Source: Sphingosinithalassobacter tenebrarum (lineage in GTDB: Bacteria > Pseudomonadota > Alphaproteobacteria > Sphingomonadales > Sphingomonadaceae). From it: DNA of 64,000 bases. The notes below the pieces were generated by a model. The model searched no databases. It worked only from the letters and a program-made list of their open reading frames with translations, and was not told where the DNA came from. Both the position numbers and the translations under genes were made by a program. Shown here piece by piece: positions 46,148 through 53,962 of this stretch; the first letter of the stretch is position 1; each line of letters begins with the position of its first letter. The stretch is from the NCBI RefSeq assembly GCF_011057975.1, contig NZ_CP049109.1, positions 1-64,000 of the forward strand, in the 5' to 3' direction.

Positions 46148-47081
46148 GCAGCAGGCCGATCTGCCCGAGGATTGGGAGCGCCAGCGCGCCTTTCTGGCGG
46201 TGCTTCGCGAAGGCAGCCTTTCGGCGGCGGCGCGCGCATTGGGGCTGGCACAGCCCACGGTGCGGCGGCGGATCGAGGAAATCGAAGCGCGGACCGGGGC
46301 GGTGTTGTTCGCGCGCTCCCCCTCCGGGCTGGAGCCCACTGAAACCGCACTGGCGCTTCGCGACCATGCCGAGGCGATGGAACGTTCCGCCGAATCCTTC
46401 CTGCGCGCGGCATCGGTGCCGCCCGGCGAAATTTCCGGCACGGTTCGGATCGCCGCCGATACGGTGATGGCAAGCGACGTGTTGCCCGCGCTTCTCGCGC
46501 CGCTGCTGCGCGCGCATGAGCGGCTGCGCGTCGCGATCCTGTCGTCCGGTCCCGACGGCGGCGCGGTACAGCGCGAAACCGATATTGCCATATGGCTCGA
46601 CAAGCCCGAACAACCGATGCTGGTCACGCGGCGGATCGGATCGCTGGCGTTCGGCCTGTTCGCCCATGCCAGCTATCTGGAAGCACGCAGCCGCCCCAAA
46701 TCGCTCGCCGCGCTCGACGGCCATGTCGTGATCGGCACGCTGCCCGATGCCCGGCCCGGCGATTCGGACGACGCCCCCCCGCTGCCGCGCGAACATCAGC
46801 GCCTGCTTTGCGACAGCCGTTCGGCGCAGCTTGGCGCGATCCGCGCGGGACTGGGCATCGGCCTGTGCCCGCTGCCGCTCGCCCGGCGCGATCCGAACCT
46901 GATCCGGCTGCTCGCGGATGCAGTCGCCTTCCAGCACGATGTCTGGCTGGCCTATCATGAGGATCTGCGGCCGCTCGCCCGCGTTCGCGCGGTGCATGAC
47001 GCGCTGGCCGACGGATTGTCGGACTATCTGGGAAAGCCGCTGCAACGGCTCGCGCCGAGAAGCTGGCCTGGCGCCGACTGA
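46146..47081 (+). CDS. LysR-family transcriptional regulator
   Basis: 311 residues. The N-terminal helix-turn-helix is [20 protein letters not shown] followed by [12 protein letters not shown] (about residues 16-47); the rest is a periplasmic-binding-protein-like effector domain. The start is the ATG giving [12 protein letters not shown], within an inverted repeat. It is divergent from rlmN, with 115 bp between the starts. LysR proteins usually control the divergent neighbour and themselves; rlmN would be an unusual target. Ends 10 bp from the convergent IalB-like gene. Confidence 0.92.
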   Translation: MQQADLPEDWERQRAFLAVLREGSLSAAARALGLAQPTVRRRIEEIEARTGAVLFARSPSGLEPTETALALRDHAEAMERSAESFLRAASVPPGEISGTVRIAADTVMASDVLPALLAPLLRAHERLRVAILSSGPDGGAVQRETDIAIWLDKPEQPMLVTRRIGSLAFGLFAHASYLEARSRPKSLAALDGHVVIGTLPDARPGDSDDAPPLPREHQRLLCDSRSAQLGAIRAGLGIGLCPLPLARRDPNLIRLLADAVAFQHDVWLAYHEDLRPLARVRAVHDALADGLSDYLGKPLQRLAPRSWPGAD

Positions 47082-47091
47082 GCCGCCGGAT

Positions 47092-47574
47092 TCAGCGACA
47101 GCCGAGCGCCGCCGCGTCGATCGCTGTCGCGGCCCCGCCCAGCGCATAGACATCGGCGAATGCGCGGCCGTTTCGCGCGGTCGTCTCGACGCTCATGCTG
47201 CGCCCCCCGCGGATCGCCGAAACGATCGCGGCGTCGGTAGCGGTATCGGGCGCCCATGCGTCGCGCTCGCCCGCGATCAGCTCGAACCGGCGCTCGCCGA
47301 TCGCCAGCGTCACTGCCGCCTTGGGATGTTTCTCTCGGCTGAGGCGAATATGGAGCTGGCCGCGAATATGCTCGCCCGGCCAGTCGGCGATACTGGCAAA
47401 GGGCCGCGGATCGCCGCGGCGGCTGCGGACCGGCTCAGCGATGGCGTAGCAGCGCCTGGGCGAAGCGTCGCGAAACGCGCCCCAGCTTTCGAACACGCCG
47501 AGCGATTCGCGCGGTGCGGCCGACTGGCCGGTATGCGCCGCGACCAGCGCGAGAACTGCAAGCCGCAGCATCAT
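47092..47574 (-). CDS. secreted protein, IalB-like (invasion-associated locus B)
   Basis: 160-residue protein with a short signal peptide (MMLRLAVLALVAAHTGQSAA). The mature part has the pattern FESWGAFRD...PRRCYAIAEPV, then paired beta-strand segments and a terminal Cys (AALGCR), which recalls the IalB family of alphaproteobacteria, with two Cys able to form a disulfide. The likeness is weak. The stop of the histidine phosphatase gene lies within its reading frame start region by a four-base overlap, so the two are co-expressed. Confidence 0.6.
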   Translation of the reverse strand: MMLRLAVLALVAAHTGQSAAPRESLGVFESWGAFRDASPRRCYAIAEPVRSRRGDPRPFASIADWPGEHIRGQLHIRLSREKHPKAAVTLAIGERRFELIAGERDAWAPDTATDAAIVSAIRGGRSMSVETTARNGRAFADVYALGGAATAIDAAALGCR

Positions 47575-48224
47575 GCCGGCGCCGCCTGCCCGGCATCGGC
47601 GCGATGGACCACGGTTTCAACGCCGCGTTCGATCATCACCAGCGATCCCTGCGGCAGATCGGGCGCGATCGGGGCGTCAAATTGCGGCAGCATGTCGACC
47701 CCGGTCATCACGCCGCGCAGCACCCGGCTCGACATGCCGTGCATCAGCACCAGCCGGTCACCCGGATCGTCATCGGTATCGTCGAGCCAGCCCGAAACAC
47801 GCGCGGCGATATCGTCATACCATTCCCCGCGCGGCGGCCTTTGCCGATACAGGCGATGTTCGGTATCGAGAATTTCGGCTCCCTCGGCCGCCAGATCGGC
47901 ATAATAGCGTCCCGTCCAGTCGCCGAGCCCGATTTCGACAAGCCGGTCGTCGTGCCGCGCATCGTGCCAGTCGAGTTCAATATGTTCGGCGATCACCGCC
48001 AGCGTCTGCAGCGCGCGCCCCGCCGAAGAGGACCATTGAGTCAGCTTCGGCCGGGAGCCGAGCAAATCGCGCAGCGCTTTGCCCATCGCATCGGCCTGGG
48101 CAAAGCCCGCGCGGGTCAACGGGGTGTGCGCGATATCCCCCTGCATCCGCCGCGCGGCGTTGAACACGGTTTCCCCGTGGCGCGCGATGAAGTCGCGTCC
48201 CCTGCGCTGCGTGCGAGCCGTCAT
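47571..48224 (-). CDS. histidine phosphatase (phosphoglycerate mutase-like) family protein
   Basis: 217-residue enzyme of the histidine phosphatase superfamily. The nucleophile motif is ARHGETVFN (about residues 14-22); the second His is in LVLMHGMSSRVLRG, and the acid in the RLVEIGLGDWTGR segment. Start MTARTQRRGRDF chosen over a longer frame without support. Could be a cofactor-independent-type phosphatase or phosphoglycerate mutase homologue; substrate unknown. First gene of a two-gene leftward unit. Confidence 0.88.
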   Translation of the reverse strand: MTARTQRRGRDFIARHGETVFNAARRMQGDIAHTPLTRAGFAQADAMGKALRDLLGSRPKLTQWSSSAGRALQTLAVIAEHIELDWHDARHDDRLVEIGLGDWTGRYYADLAAEGAEILDTEHRLYRQRPPRGEWYDDIAARVSGWLDDTDDDPGDRLVLMHGMSSRVLRGVMTGVDMLPQFDAPIAPDLPQGSLVMIERGVETVVHRADAGQAAPA

Positions 48225-48469
48225 GGCTTCTCTTTCGCCTGTGCCACGGAAGGAACGCAATCTTCTTTTTTCCGCCGCTTTTCATTCATGCGCCGTCAAT
48301 GTGTATTATCCCACCACCACACCCGGAGACGCAGCCGGACATGTGGCAGATTTGCAACGCTTTTCGTTGTTTATCTGGCGTTCATGAAACGCTGCGGCGC
48401 CACAAACGCTTAGCCAGTCCACCCGCGAGTTGATGCGGGTCAGTACAGTAACGCTTCAAGGAGTATCCA

Positions 48470-49132
48470 ATGCGTACGCTCATGATCGCCACTGCCGCGC
48501 TTGCCGCGACCACGGCTCTTGCCACGCCGGCTGCGGCCCAGACCACGGACCCGACCTTCACCGGTCTGCGCGGTACCATTATCGGCGGTTACGACGGCAT
48601 CCGTCCCGGCAGCACCGAGGATTCGGATGTCGATGGCGACGACCAGACGGTCGACGGTTTCGTTTACGGATTCGATGTCGGCTATGACATGAATCTCGGC
48701 GGCGCGGTGGTCGGCGTCGAGGCCGAACTCACCGATTCAACCGGCAAGGTCGAAGCCAATTCCGCCGACCCCAACTATTACGGCTATGGCGAAGTCGGCA
48801 CCGGCCGCGACATCTATGTCGGCGCGCGCGTCGGCACGCTCGTCACGCCGCGCACGCTGGTCTACGCAAAGGGCGGCTACACCAACGGCCGTCTCAATGT
48901 GCTCGCCACCGACGGCACGACCGAGCTTGACGATCACTTCGATCTCGACGGCTGGCGCGTCGGCGCGGGCGTCGAACAGGCAATCGGCACCAACAGCTAT
49001 GTGAAGCTCGAATATCGCTACAGCAACTACAGCGATGCCGACTTCACCTTCGATGACGGCACCACGACCGACACGTTCGAAGTCGATACCGACCGTCATC
49101 AGGTGATGGCCGGCGTCGGTTTCCGCTTCTGA
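48470..49132 (+). CDS. outer-membrane beta-barrel protein (Omp25/OmpA-barrel type)
   Basis: 220 residues with a clear signal peptide (MRTLMIATAALAATTALATP then AAAQ). The mature protein is an eight-stranded-type porin-family barrel: GLRGTIIGGYDGI, GFDVGYDMNLGGAVVGVEAE, YVGARVGTLVTPRTLVYAKG, VKLEYRYSNYSDADF, ending VMAGVGFRF. Alternate hydrophobic residues and the final Phe fit outer-membrane insertion. It has its own 245-bp upstream region and a strong terminator, so it is monocistronic and probably abundant. Confidence 0.92.
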   Translation: MRTLMIATAALAATTALATPAAAQTTDPTFTGLRGTIIGGYDGIRPGSTEDSDVDGDDQTVDGFVYGFDVGYDMNLGGAVVGVEAELTDSTGKVEANSADPNYYGYGEVGTGRDIYVGARVGTLVTPRTLVYAKGGYTNGRLNVLATDGTTELDDHFDLDGWRVGAGVEQAIGTNSYVKLEYRYSNYSDADFTFDDGTTTDTFEVDTDRHQVMAGVGFRF

Positions 49133-49166
49133 TCGAGGCGATTTGCACCAAATTGCTGTGCACGAA

Positions 49167-49197
49167 GGGCCGGAGCCGCTTGCTCCGGCCCTTTTTC
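49167..49197 (+). terminator. Rho-independent terminator after the outer-membrane protein
   Basis: A perfect 10-bp stem (GGGCCGGAGC / GCTCCGGCCC) around loop CGCTT, followed by TTTTTC, 34 bp after the stop. It isolates the barrel gene from dnaN. Confidence 0.93.
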
Positions 49198-49287
49198 GCG
49201 TTAGAGAAGATGAACGGCGTGCGTTAAGGCTGGCAGCGACGAACAGCCGGTGAATTGAATTTGGGGCGCGGCCCGGGGGTTATACGA

Positions 49288-50400
49288 ATGAAGGCGACGA
49301 TCGAACGCGCAACGCTGCTGAAGGGGCTTTCCCACGTCCAGTCGGTGGTGGAACGGCGCAACACGATACCGATCCTTTCCAACGTTCTGATCGAGGCGCA
49401 GGGTTCGGGCGTGATTCGCCTTATGGCGACCGATCTCGACCTGCAGATCGACGAAACGATTTCGGCGGCGGTCGATCAGCCCGGCGCGACCACCGTGTCG
49501 GCGCACACGCTGTTCGACATCGTCCGCAAGCTGCCCGAAGGCGCGCAGGTAGAGCTTTCCGCGAGCGAAGGCCGCATCCAGGTGACCGCGGGCCGCGCCA
49601 AGTTCACGCTGGCGACGCTGCCGCGCGACGATTTCCCGGTGATCGCCGAAGGCGAGCTGCCAACGACGTTCGAGCTTCCCGCCGAAACGCTCAAGCAGAT
49701 CATCGACAAGACGCGCTTCGCGATCTCGACCGAAGAGACGCGCTATTATCTCAACGGCATCTTCCTGCACGTCGCCGACGAATCGACGCCGATGCTGCGC
49801 GCCGCCGCGACGGACGGCCACCGCCTGGCGCGCGTCACCGTGCCGCGTCCCGACGGCGCCGAATCGATGCCCGACGTGATCGTGCCGCGCAAATGCGTCG
49901 GCGAACTGCGCAAGCTGCTCGACGAAGTCGACGGGTCGGTCGGCGTGTCGCTCTCGGCAAGCAAGATCCGCTTCGATCTCGGCCAGGCGATCCTCACCTC
50001 GAAGCTGATCGACGGAACCTTCCCCGATTACACCCGCGTCATCCCGACCGGGAACGACAAGCTGCTCAAGCTCGATCCCAGGAGCCTGATGCAGGGCGTC
50101 GACCGCGTGTCGACCATCGCCACCGAAAAGACCCGCGCGGTGAAGATGGCGCTCGAACGCGACAAGGTGGTGCTGTCGGTCACCAGCCCCGAAAACGGCG
50201 CGGCGGCCGAGGAAGTCCCCGGCGAATATGCCGCGCCCGGGTTCGAGATCGGATTCAACAGCAAATATCTGATGGACATTCTCGGCCAGATCGAAGGCGA
50301 TATGGTGGAAGTGCATCTCGCCGACGCGTCCGCGCCGACGCTGATCCGCGAAACCGACAAGTCGCCCGCGCTCTATGTGCTGATGCCCATGCGCGTGTGA
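49288..50400 (+). CDS. dnaN: DNA polymerase III subunit beta (sliding clamp)
   Basis: Ring-shaped clamp that holds the replicase on DNA. 370 residues, three clamp domains of similar fold. Start MKATIERATLLKGLSHVQSV; conserved RRNTIPILSNVLIEA, FPVIAEGELPT, DGHRLARVTV and the C-terminal PVLMPMRV-like end (LYVLMPMRV). dnaA is not adjacent. recF (55067) and gyrB (60315) follow on the same strand but at a distance. The next gene is convergent, with a hairpin between. Confidence 0.97.
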   Translation: MKATIERATLLKGLSHVQSVVERRNTIPILSNVLIEAQGSGVIRLMATDLDLQIDETISAAVDQPGATTVSAHTLFDIVRKLPEGAQVELSASEGRIQVTAGRAKFTLATLPRDDFPVIAEGELPTTFELPAETLKQIIDKTRFAISTEETRYYLNGIFLHVADESTPMLRAAATDGHRLARVTVPRPDGAESMPDVIVPRKCVGELRKLLDEVDGSVGVSLSASKIRFDLGQAILTSKLIDGTFPDYTRVIPTGNDKLLKLDPRSLMQGVDRVSTIATEKTRAVKMALERDKVVLSVTSPENGAAAEEVPGEYAAPGFEIGFNSKYLMDILGQIEGDMVEVHLADASAPTLIRETDKSPALYVLMPMRV

Positions 50401-50406
50401 TCGCGC

Positions 50407-50439
50407 GGGCGGGGAGGCGCGGCTTGCGCGTGCCCGCCC
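50407..50439. terminator. GC-rich hairpin at the dnaN convergent junction
   Basis: GGGCGGG (50407-50413) pairs with CCCGCCC (50433-50439), with an inner GCGC/GCGC stem. It lies between the convergent dnaN and lipoprotein genes. There is no T-run, so it may act as a weak or Rho-aided terminator. Confidence 0.4.
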
Positions 50440-50448
50440 CGGATGACT

Positions 50449-51279
50449 TCAGATCGCGTCGCCGCGTTCGAACCCGTCGCTTCCCTGGAACAGGGTTCCC
50501 GTGCCCTGGTTGCTGCGCAGCCCCTCAAGGTCGAAGCTGCGCACCGGCAGGTTGAACCGCGCCGGATCGGTCCAGCTCTTTTCGACCAGCGTCAGACGAT
50601 ACAGGTCTTCCGCGACGGTGCGGCCCCGCTCCGCACGGGCATAGCGCAACACCGTCCCTTCGGCGCTCAGCCGCGACACTGCCGCCGCCATCGGATCCTC
50701 GCGCCCGGCCTCGTCCTGCGGCACCGCGTCGGTCGGCGCGATCATCTTCGCGAACATCCGCCCGACCGGCGCCAGCGCCGCATCGCGCGACAGGACGATT
50801 TCGACAAAGCCGATATCGGCGCCGTCGCTCGGCCCGATCCAGTAGAGCGTGCCCGCATGGCCGGCGACAGTCTCCTCCCCCTGTTCGAGCACAGTGATCT
50901 CGGGCAGCGGATCGAGGTCGGAGGGTTTCATGTCGTATCGCATCATCATTTCGGCAAAGGCCCGCGCACGCGCCGCCATCCGTTCGTGCCGCACCGTCAG
51001 GAAGTCGTCGCGCCCCACGGCGGCGCTTTCGCTGACCATCTTGTTGCCTTCGCGATGCGTGTCGGGAAGGATCAGAAAATCGACGCCGCCGCGTTGCAGC
51101 AGCGCGCGCTTGCCCTGTTCCAGCTTCGCCGCGTCTCCTTTGGTGGCAAGATAGACGACCAGCCCGTCCTTCTGTCCGCCGCGATCATAATGGGCGATGG
51201 TCGCGGAAACCGCGCCGTCGCGATCAATGCCACAGCCGCACAGCGCGACCAGCCCCAGAACAACTGCAAATATCCGCAT
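50449..51279 (-). CDS. predicted lipoprotein of unknown function
   Basis: 276 residues from the ATG preceded by GGGGGCAGG. The signal sequence MRIFAVVLGLVALCGCGIDR ends with a lipobox (ALCGC), so it is probably a lipoprotein. The mature part contains repeated charged helices and the segment GHAGTLYWIGPSDGADIGFVEIV, without a motif I recognise. It is convergent with dnaN and divergent from the Coq4 gene (116 bp between). Confidence 0.72.
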   Translation of the reverse strand: MRIFAVVLGLVALCGCGIDRDGAVSATIAHYDRGGQKDGLVVYLATKGDAAKLEQGKRALLQRGGVDFLILPDTHREGNKMVSESAAVGRDDFLTVRHERMAARARAFAEMMMRYDMKPSDLDPLPEITVLEQGEETVAGHAGTLYWIGPSDGADIGFVEIVLSRDAALAPVGRMFAKMIAPTDAVPQDEAGREDPMAAAVSRLSAEGTVLRYARAERGRTVAEDLYRLTLVEKSWTDPARFNLPVRSFDLEGLRSNQGTGTLFQGSDGFERGDAI

Positions 51280-51395
51280 CACCTGCCCCCTAACAGATTG
51301 CAATTGATGCACTCCCGAGTTCGCCTTGCAAGCCGAAACCGCGCAGCCGTCGTAATTTTGCCGCTTCGATACTATAAGGGGTCTGGCAGACCCTG

Positions 51396-52175
51396 ATGAA
51401 ACACGTCGCGATCCCGACTCCGCCCGCACCGCCGGCGCCCAATCCCGGCGTCGCGCTGAAACGCGACTGGCGCACGGCCTTCGCCGCGCTGCGCCGCCTG
51501 CTTGCCGACGGCAATGATACCGCGCAGGTCTTTCGCATCATGCGCGCGCTCAATGCGGACGTGTCGCAGCGCAGCTATCGCCGCCTGCTCTCCTCCGCGC
51601 AGGGCGGACGGCTCGCCTATCGCCGGCTCGAACTGTCGCAGCGCCTGTGCGATCGCGACTGGATCGAGAGCCTGCCCGAAGGATCGGTCGGCGCGGCCTA
51701 TCGCGAATTTCTGGACAGCACCGGCTATTCGGCCTCGGGCCTTGCCGAAATCAGCCAGGCCGAAAGCGCGTTCCAGAACGGCGATGTCGAACATCCCTAT
51801 GCCTGGATGGGCCGCCGCGAACGCGACATTCACGATATCTGGCACGTGCTGACCGGCTACAAGGCCGACGAACATCTCGGCGAATTGTGCCTCGTCGCGT
51901 TCAGCTATGCGCAGACGCGCGGGCTCGGCTGGGGTTTCATCGCGCTTGGCGGCGGGCTCAAGAGCATCCGCACCACCCGGAGCCTCGCGGCGGCGCGCGC
52001 GATCGGCGAAGGCTATCGCCACGGCAAGGCCGCAAGCTGGCTGCATGCCGAGGATTATGAGGCGCTGCTCGCCGAACCGCTCGATGCCGCGCGCGAACGC
52101 CTCAACATCGCCGAGCCGGCCCGCTATCGCGCGGCGCAGGCACGGCTGGCGGAAGCGGGGATTTCGGCGCTCTGA
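51396..52175 (+). CDS. Coq4-family ubiquinone biosynthesis protein
   Basis: 259-residue homologue of Coq4, needed for ubiquinone synthesis; it has recently been linked to ring decarboxylation/hydroxylation in the Coq complex. The zinc motif RERDIHDIWHVLTGY (HDxxH, about residues 146-150) is intact, and the flanking GYSASGLAEISQAE and LGELCLVAFSYAQTRGLGWG are typical. The N-terminal 30 residues are Pro-rich. Gene stands alone between the divergent lipoprotein gene and a convergent membrane-protein gene. Confidence 0.88.
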   Translation: MKHVAIPTPPAPPAPNPGVALKRDWRTAFAALRRLLADGNDTAQVFRIMRALNADVSQRSYRRLLSSAQGGRLAYRRLELSQRLCDRDWIESLPEGSVGAAYREFLDSTGYSASGLAEISQAESAFQNGDVEHPYAWMGRRERDIHDIWHVLTGYKADEHLGELCLVAFSYAQTRGLGWGFIALGGGLKSIRTTRSLAAARAIGEGYRHGKAASWLHAEDYEALLAEPLDAARERLNIAEPARYRAAQARLAEAGISAL

Positions 52176-52191
52176 TCCCCGCCCCGCGCGC

Positions 52192-52854
52192 TTATCCCGC
52201 CGAAAGCCCGCGCCGCACCCCGACGATCCCCGAAGCAACCAGATAGACAAACAGCAGCAGCGTGATCGCCCCCCAGCTGGTCAGATCCGGCACCAGCGCC
52301 AGCTTGGCGAGCATCGCCCAGACAAACAGCAGCAGCTGCATCGCCCAGAAGGACGCGGCGCCCGCGCCGGCGATCACTGCGCGCGACAATTCGTCGGCCT
52401 CGCGCCACACTTTCCAGTTGAACCAGCTTTCGACCACCAGCAGCACGCCGATCGCCGCCGCGGCCGCCCAGCGCAGTTCGACGGCGACATCCATATGCGC
52501 CAGGATCACCGGCACCGGCAGCATGATGCCCGCCAGGATCAGCACGATCGCCTGCGCCGTGCCGCCTTTCAGATCGGCGGGCTCGACCGGTTCGTCCGGC
52601 TCCGCGCGATTGGGCATCAGCCGGGCGTAGCGCTCGGTGCTCGATGTCGCGTATAGCGCGAACAGGCCCATCAGCAGCAACCCGAGGGCAAGCCCCATCG
52701 ACACCACTTCGTCGAGCGCCCAGTCCTGCTCTTTCATCAGGCTGATCCAGCCGAGCCGGGCAGCGCCGTAGCCCAGGCCGAATCCTCCGACCATGCCGAT
52801 CACGAATCGCGTCGCCAGCCTGATATAGCCGCGTTTGCGCGAGTCATTCGGCAT
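52192..52854 (-). CDS. polytopic membrane protein paired with XRE regulator
   Basis: About 220 residues with five to six hydrophobic helices (near 15-32, 46-66, 100-118, 125-143, 165-182, 192-212) and an acidic loop (PNRAEPDEPVEPADLKGG). Family not recognised. The start is MPNDSRKRGYIRLA; an upstream in-frame ATG at 52887 is possible. It overlaps the end of the XRE gene by 11 bases, so the two are one operon, a layout (small XRE regulator plus membrane protein) that is common in proteobacteria and usually self-regulated. Confidence 0.75.
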   Translation of the reverse strand: MPNDSRKRGYIRLATRFVIGMVGGFGLGYGAARLGWISLMKEQDWALDEVVSMGLALGLLLMGLFALYATSSTERYARLMPNRAEPDEPVEPADLKGGTAQAIVLILAGIMLPVPVILAHMDVAVELRWAAAAAIGVLLVVESWFNWKVWREADELSRAVIAGAGAASFWAMQLLLFVWAMLAKLALVPDLTSWGAITLLLFVYLVASGIVGVRRGLSAG

Positions 52855-53062
52855 CGGCGGGTTCCCAGTCATCGAGGAAGATTGCATCGACAGCTACTCC
52901 GAAAATCTTGGCCATCCGCAATGCCAGCGGCAGGCTCGGGTCATATTTGTCGGTCTCGACCGCATTGATCGTCTGGCGCGAAACGCCCAGCTTCGCCGCG
53001 AGCGCCCCCTGGCTGAACCCATGTTCGGCACGCAGCAGTTTGAGCCGGTTCTTCACACGCAT
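52844..53062 (-). CDS. XRE-family (Cro/cI-type) transcriptional regulator
   Basis: 72-residue protein that is almost entirely a helix-turn-helix domain: RLKLLRAEHGFSQGALAAKL, then GVSRQTINAVETDKYDPSLP (about residues 8-47). The compact form with a VETDKYDPSL turn is typical of small single-domain regulators that bind palindromes as dimers. Its start codon is only 3 bp from the first of three related palindromes (53066-53099 and, beyond the IS, to 55020), which are good candidates for its operator. Confidence 0.92.
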   Translation of the reverse strand: MRVKNRLKLLRAEHGFSQGALAAKLGVSRQTINAVETDKYDPSLPLALRMAKIFGVAVDAIFLDDWEPADAE

Positions 53063-53065
53063 CCC

Positions 53066-53099
53066 TATCCAGAGGTCTTGACCTTATGACAAGAGCTCT
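53066..53099. promoter_or_regulatory. palindrome 1 and left part of IS-split palindrome 2 (candidate XRE operator)
   Basis: 53066-53085 (TATCCAGAGGTCTTGACCTT) is an imperfect palindrome. It directly abuts ATGACAAGAGCTCT (53086-53099), the left part of a perfect 20-bp palindrome that the IS has interrupted. In the leftward direction TTGTCA (complement of 53086-53091) and GATAGG (complement of 53065-53070) are about 17 bp apart, so the sites would overlap the XRE promoter. Confidence 0.6.
53092..53099. repeat. left copy of target-site duplication AGAGCTCT
   Basis: 8-bp direct repeat bounding the IS on the left. It is itself a palindrome, being the centre of the interrupted operator-like site. 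Matches the copy at 54974-54981. Confidence 0.88.
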
Positions 53100-53123
53100 G
53101 GACATTGTATACATGACAAAGCA
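53100..53123. repeat. left terminal inverted repeat of the IS
   Basis: Begins GGACATTGTATACATGACAA; complementary to 54950-54973 with three mismatches. It contains the presumed ATG (53113) of the plus-strand passenger gene. Confidence 0.85.
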
Positions 53124-53379
53124 ATCAGAGAACGTTAAGCCCGCGACCGACAGGCCGGCGCTAGAGATCGAAATCACCGAGGAGATGATTGAGGCTGGGT
53201 TGGACTGGCTAGGACAAAATGAAGAGGTAAGCTCAGCGTATCTGGTAGAGGGAATTCTTCTGGCAGGTCTTGGTACTCTGGGTTTTCGGGATACCGAAAA
53301 TGGTTATGCACGAGCGCAAAATACCGATTTGCAGCGTGCAGAAGCTTGGCTTCGTCAGCAAGGGATTCAGCAGAGATAG
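53113..53379 (+). CDS. IS passenger: 88-residue protein of unknown function
   Basis: 88 residues, starting MTKQSENVKPATDRPALEIE, acidic N-terminus, then a helical region (EEMIEAGLDWLGQNEEVSSA). No family recognised. The ATG lies in the left terminal repeat, without a clear Shine-Dalgarno site. It runs convergent to the next passenger and overlaps it by about 206 bp, so perhaps only one of the two is expressed, or they regulate each other. AT-richer codons than the host. Confidence 0.45.
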   Translation: MTKQSENVKPATDRPALEIEITEEMIEAGLDWLGQNEEVSSAYLVEGILLAGLGTLGFRDTENGYARAQNTDLQRAEAWLRQQGIQQR

Positions 53380-53815
53380 TTTGTATTTTTTGGCCTAGTC
53401 TTCCGCCCTTTGCCTGATACCCTCTCAACTTTGCAGCTCGGTTGCTGCCGGTTATATCACTGCTAAGGCCCGAGAAAGAGTGAACGTAGTGATTCCGTCT
53501 TCCGAGTAAGCGCTCAAACACTTTAACAGAGTGTGTAACGCTTTTTTGCTCGTCTCCGCTTAGGTATTCTAGCGCAAGTGTCTTCAGGGCATCCGTTTTA
53601 GTTCTGTTACCCATATGCGCAGTTGCGATAATTGCTCTGTGCTCTCCCCCGATTAGGACATTTAGCAAGTTTGTGAGGTTTTGCTCAGCAATATTCCAAT
53701 TAAAAACGATCCTTCCGATCTCGCATAGGATTGGCTCCCACGCTTTCGGGGGCCATATTCCAGGTTCATAGTTGTCTCGCTCTCGTAGCCATTTGACAAA
53801 TTCAGAGGTGCCCAT
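53174..53815 (-). CDS. IS passenger: HEPN-like helical protein
   Basis: 213 residues from the ATG giving MGTSEFVKWLRERD (an upstream ATG at 53857 adds 14 residues). Mostly helical: IGRIVFNWNIAEQNLTNLLN, GNRTKTDALKTLALEYL, and LLGRRNHYVHSF. The last contains R107-X4-H112, the form of the catalytic motif of HEPN ribonuclease domains. Many bacterial proteins of this general pattern are uncharacterised. Low GC compared with the surroundings, as expected for IS cargo. HEPN assignment is tentative. Confidence 0.6.
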   Translation of the reverse strand: MGTSEFVKWLRERDNYEPGIWPPKAWEPILCEIGRIVFNWNIAEQNLTNLLNVLIGGEHRAIIATAHMGNRTKTDALKTLALEYLSGDEQKSVTHSVKVFERLLGRRNHYVHSFSGLSSDITGSNRAAKLRGYQAKGGRLGQKIQTISAESLADEAKLLHAANRYFALVHNHFRYPENPEYQDLPEEFPLPDTLSLPLHFVLASPTQPQSSPR

Positions 53816-53962
53816 GCTATCAGCCGATCTAGATGAAGACAAAGTACTCCGCCGCATGCTGAGCACGCCCCCAAAGCCGCATGATTCCGACAAGGAGTCA
53901 AGAAAGCGGCCTAGTCGTCATTCTTACGAGGATAACGAGGCTTCCGACCAAGCGCCGGATGC

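Noticed and set aside
49201..49287. Replication origin next to dnaN
   Set aside because: No DnaA-box cluster (TTATCCACA-like), AT-rich unwinding region or dnaA gene is visible near dnaN.
53086..53123. Taking the 38-bp near-perfect inverted repeats (53086-53123 and 54950-54987) as the IS ends
   Set aside because: Their outer 14 bp are the two parts of the host palindrome. With ends at GGACATT the flanks give an 8-bp duplication as expected for IS1595; with the outer ends no duplication exists.
53086..53379. Start of the plus-strand passenger at 53086
   Set aside because: That ATG belongs to the host palindrome, outside the IS; the ATG at 53113 is inside it.
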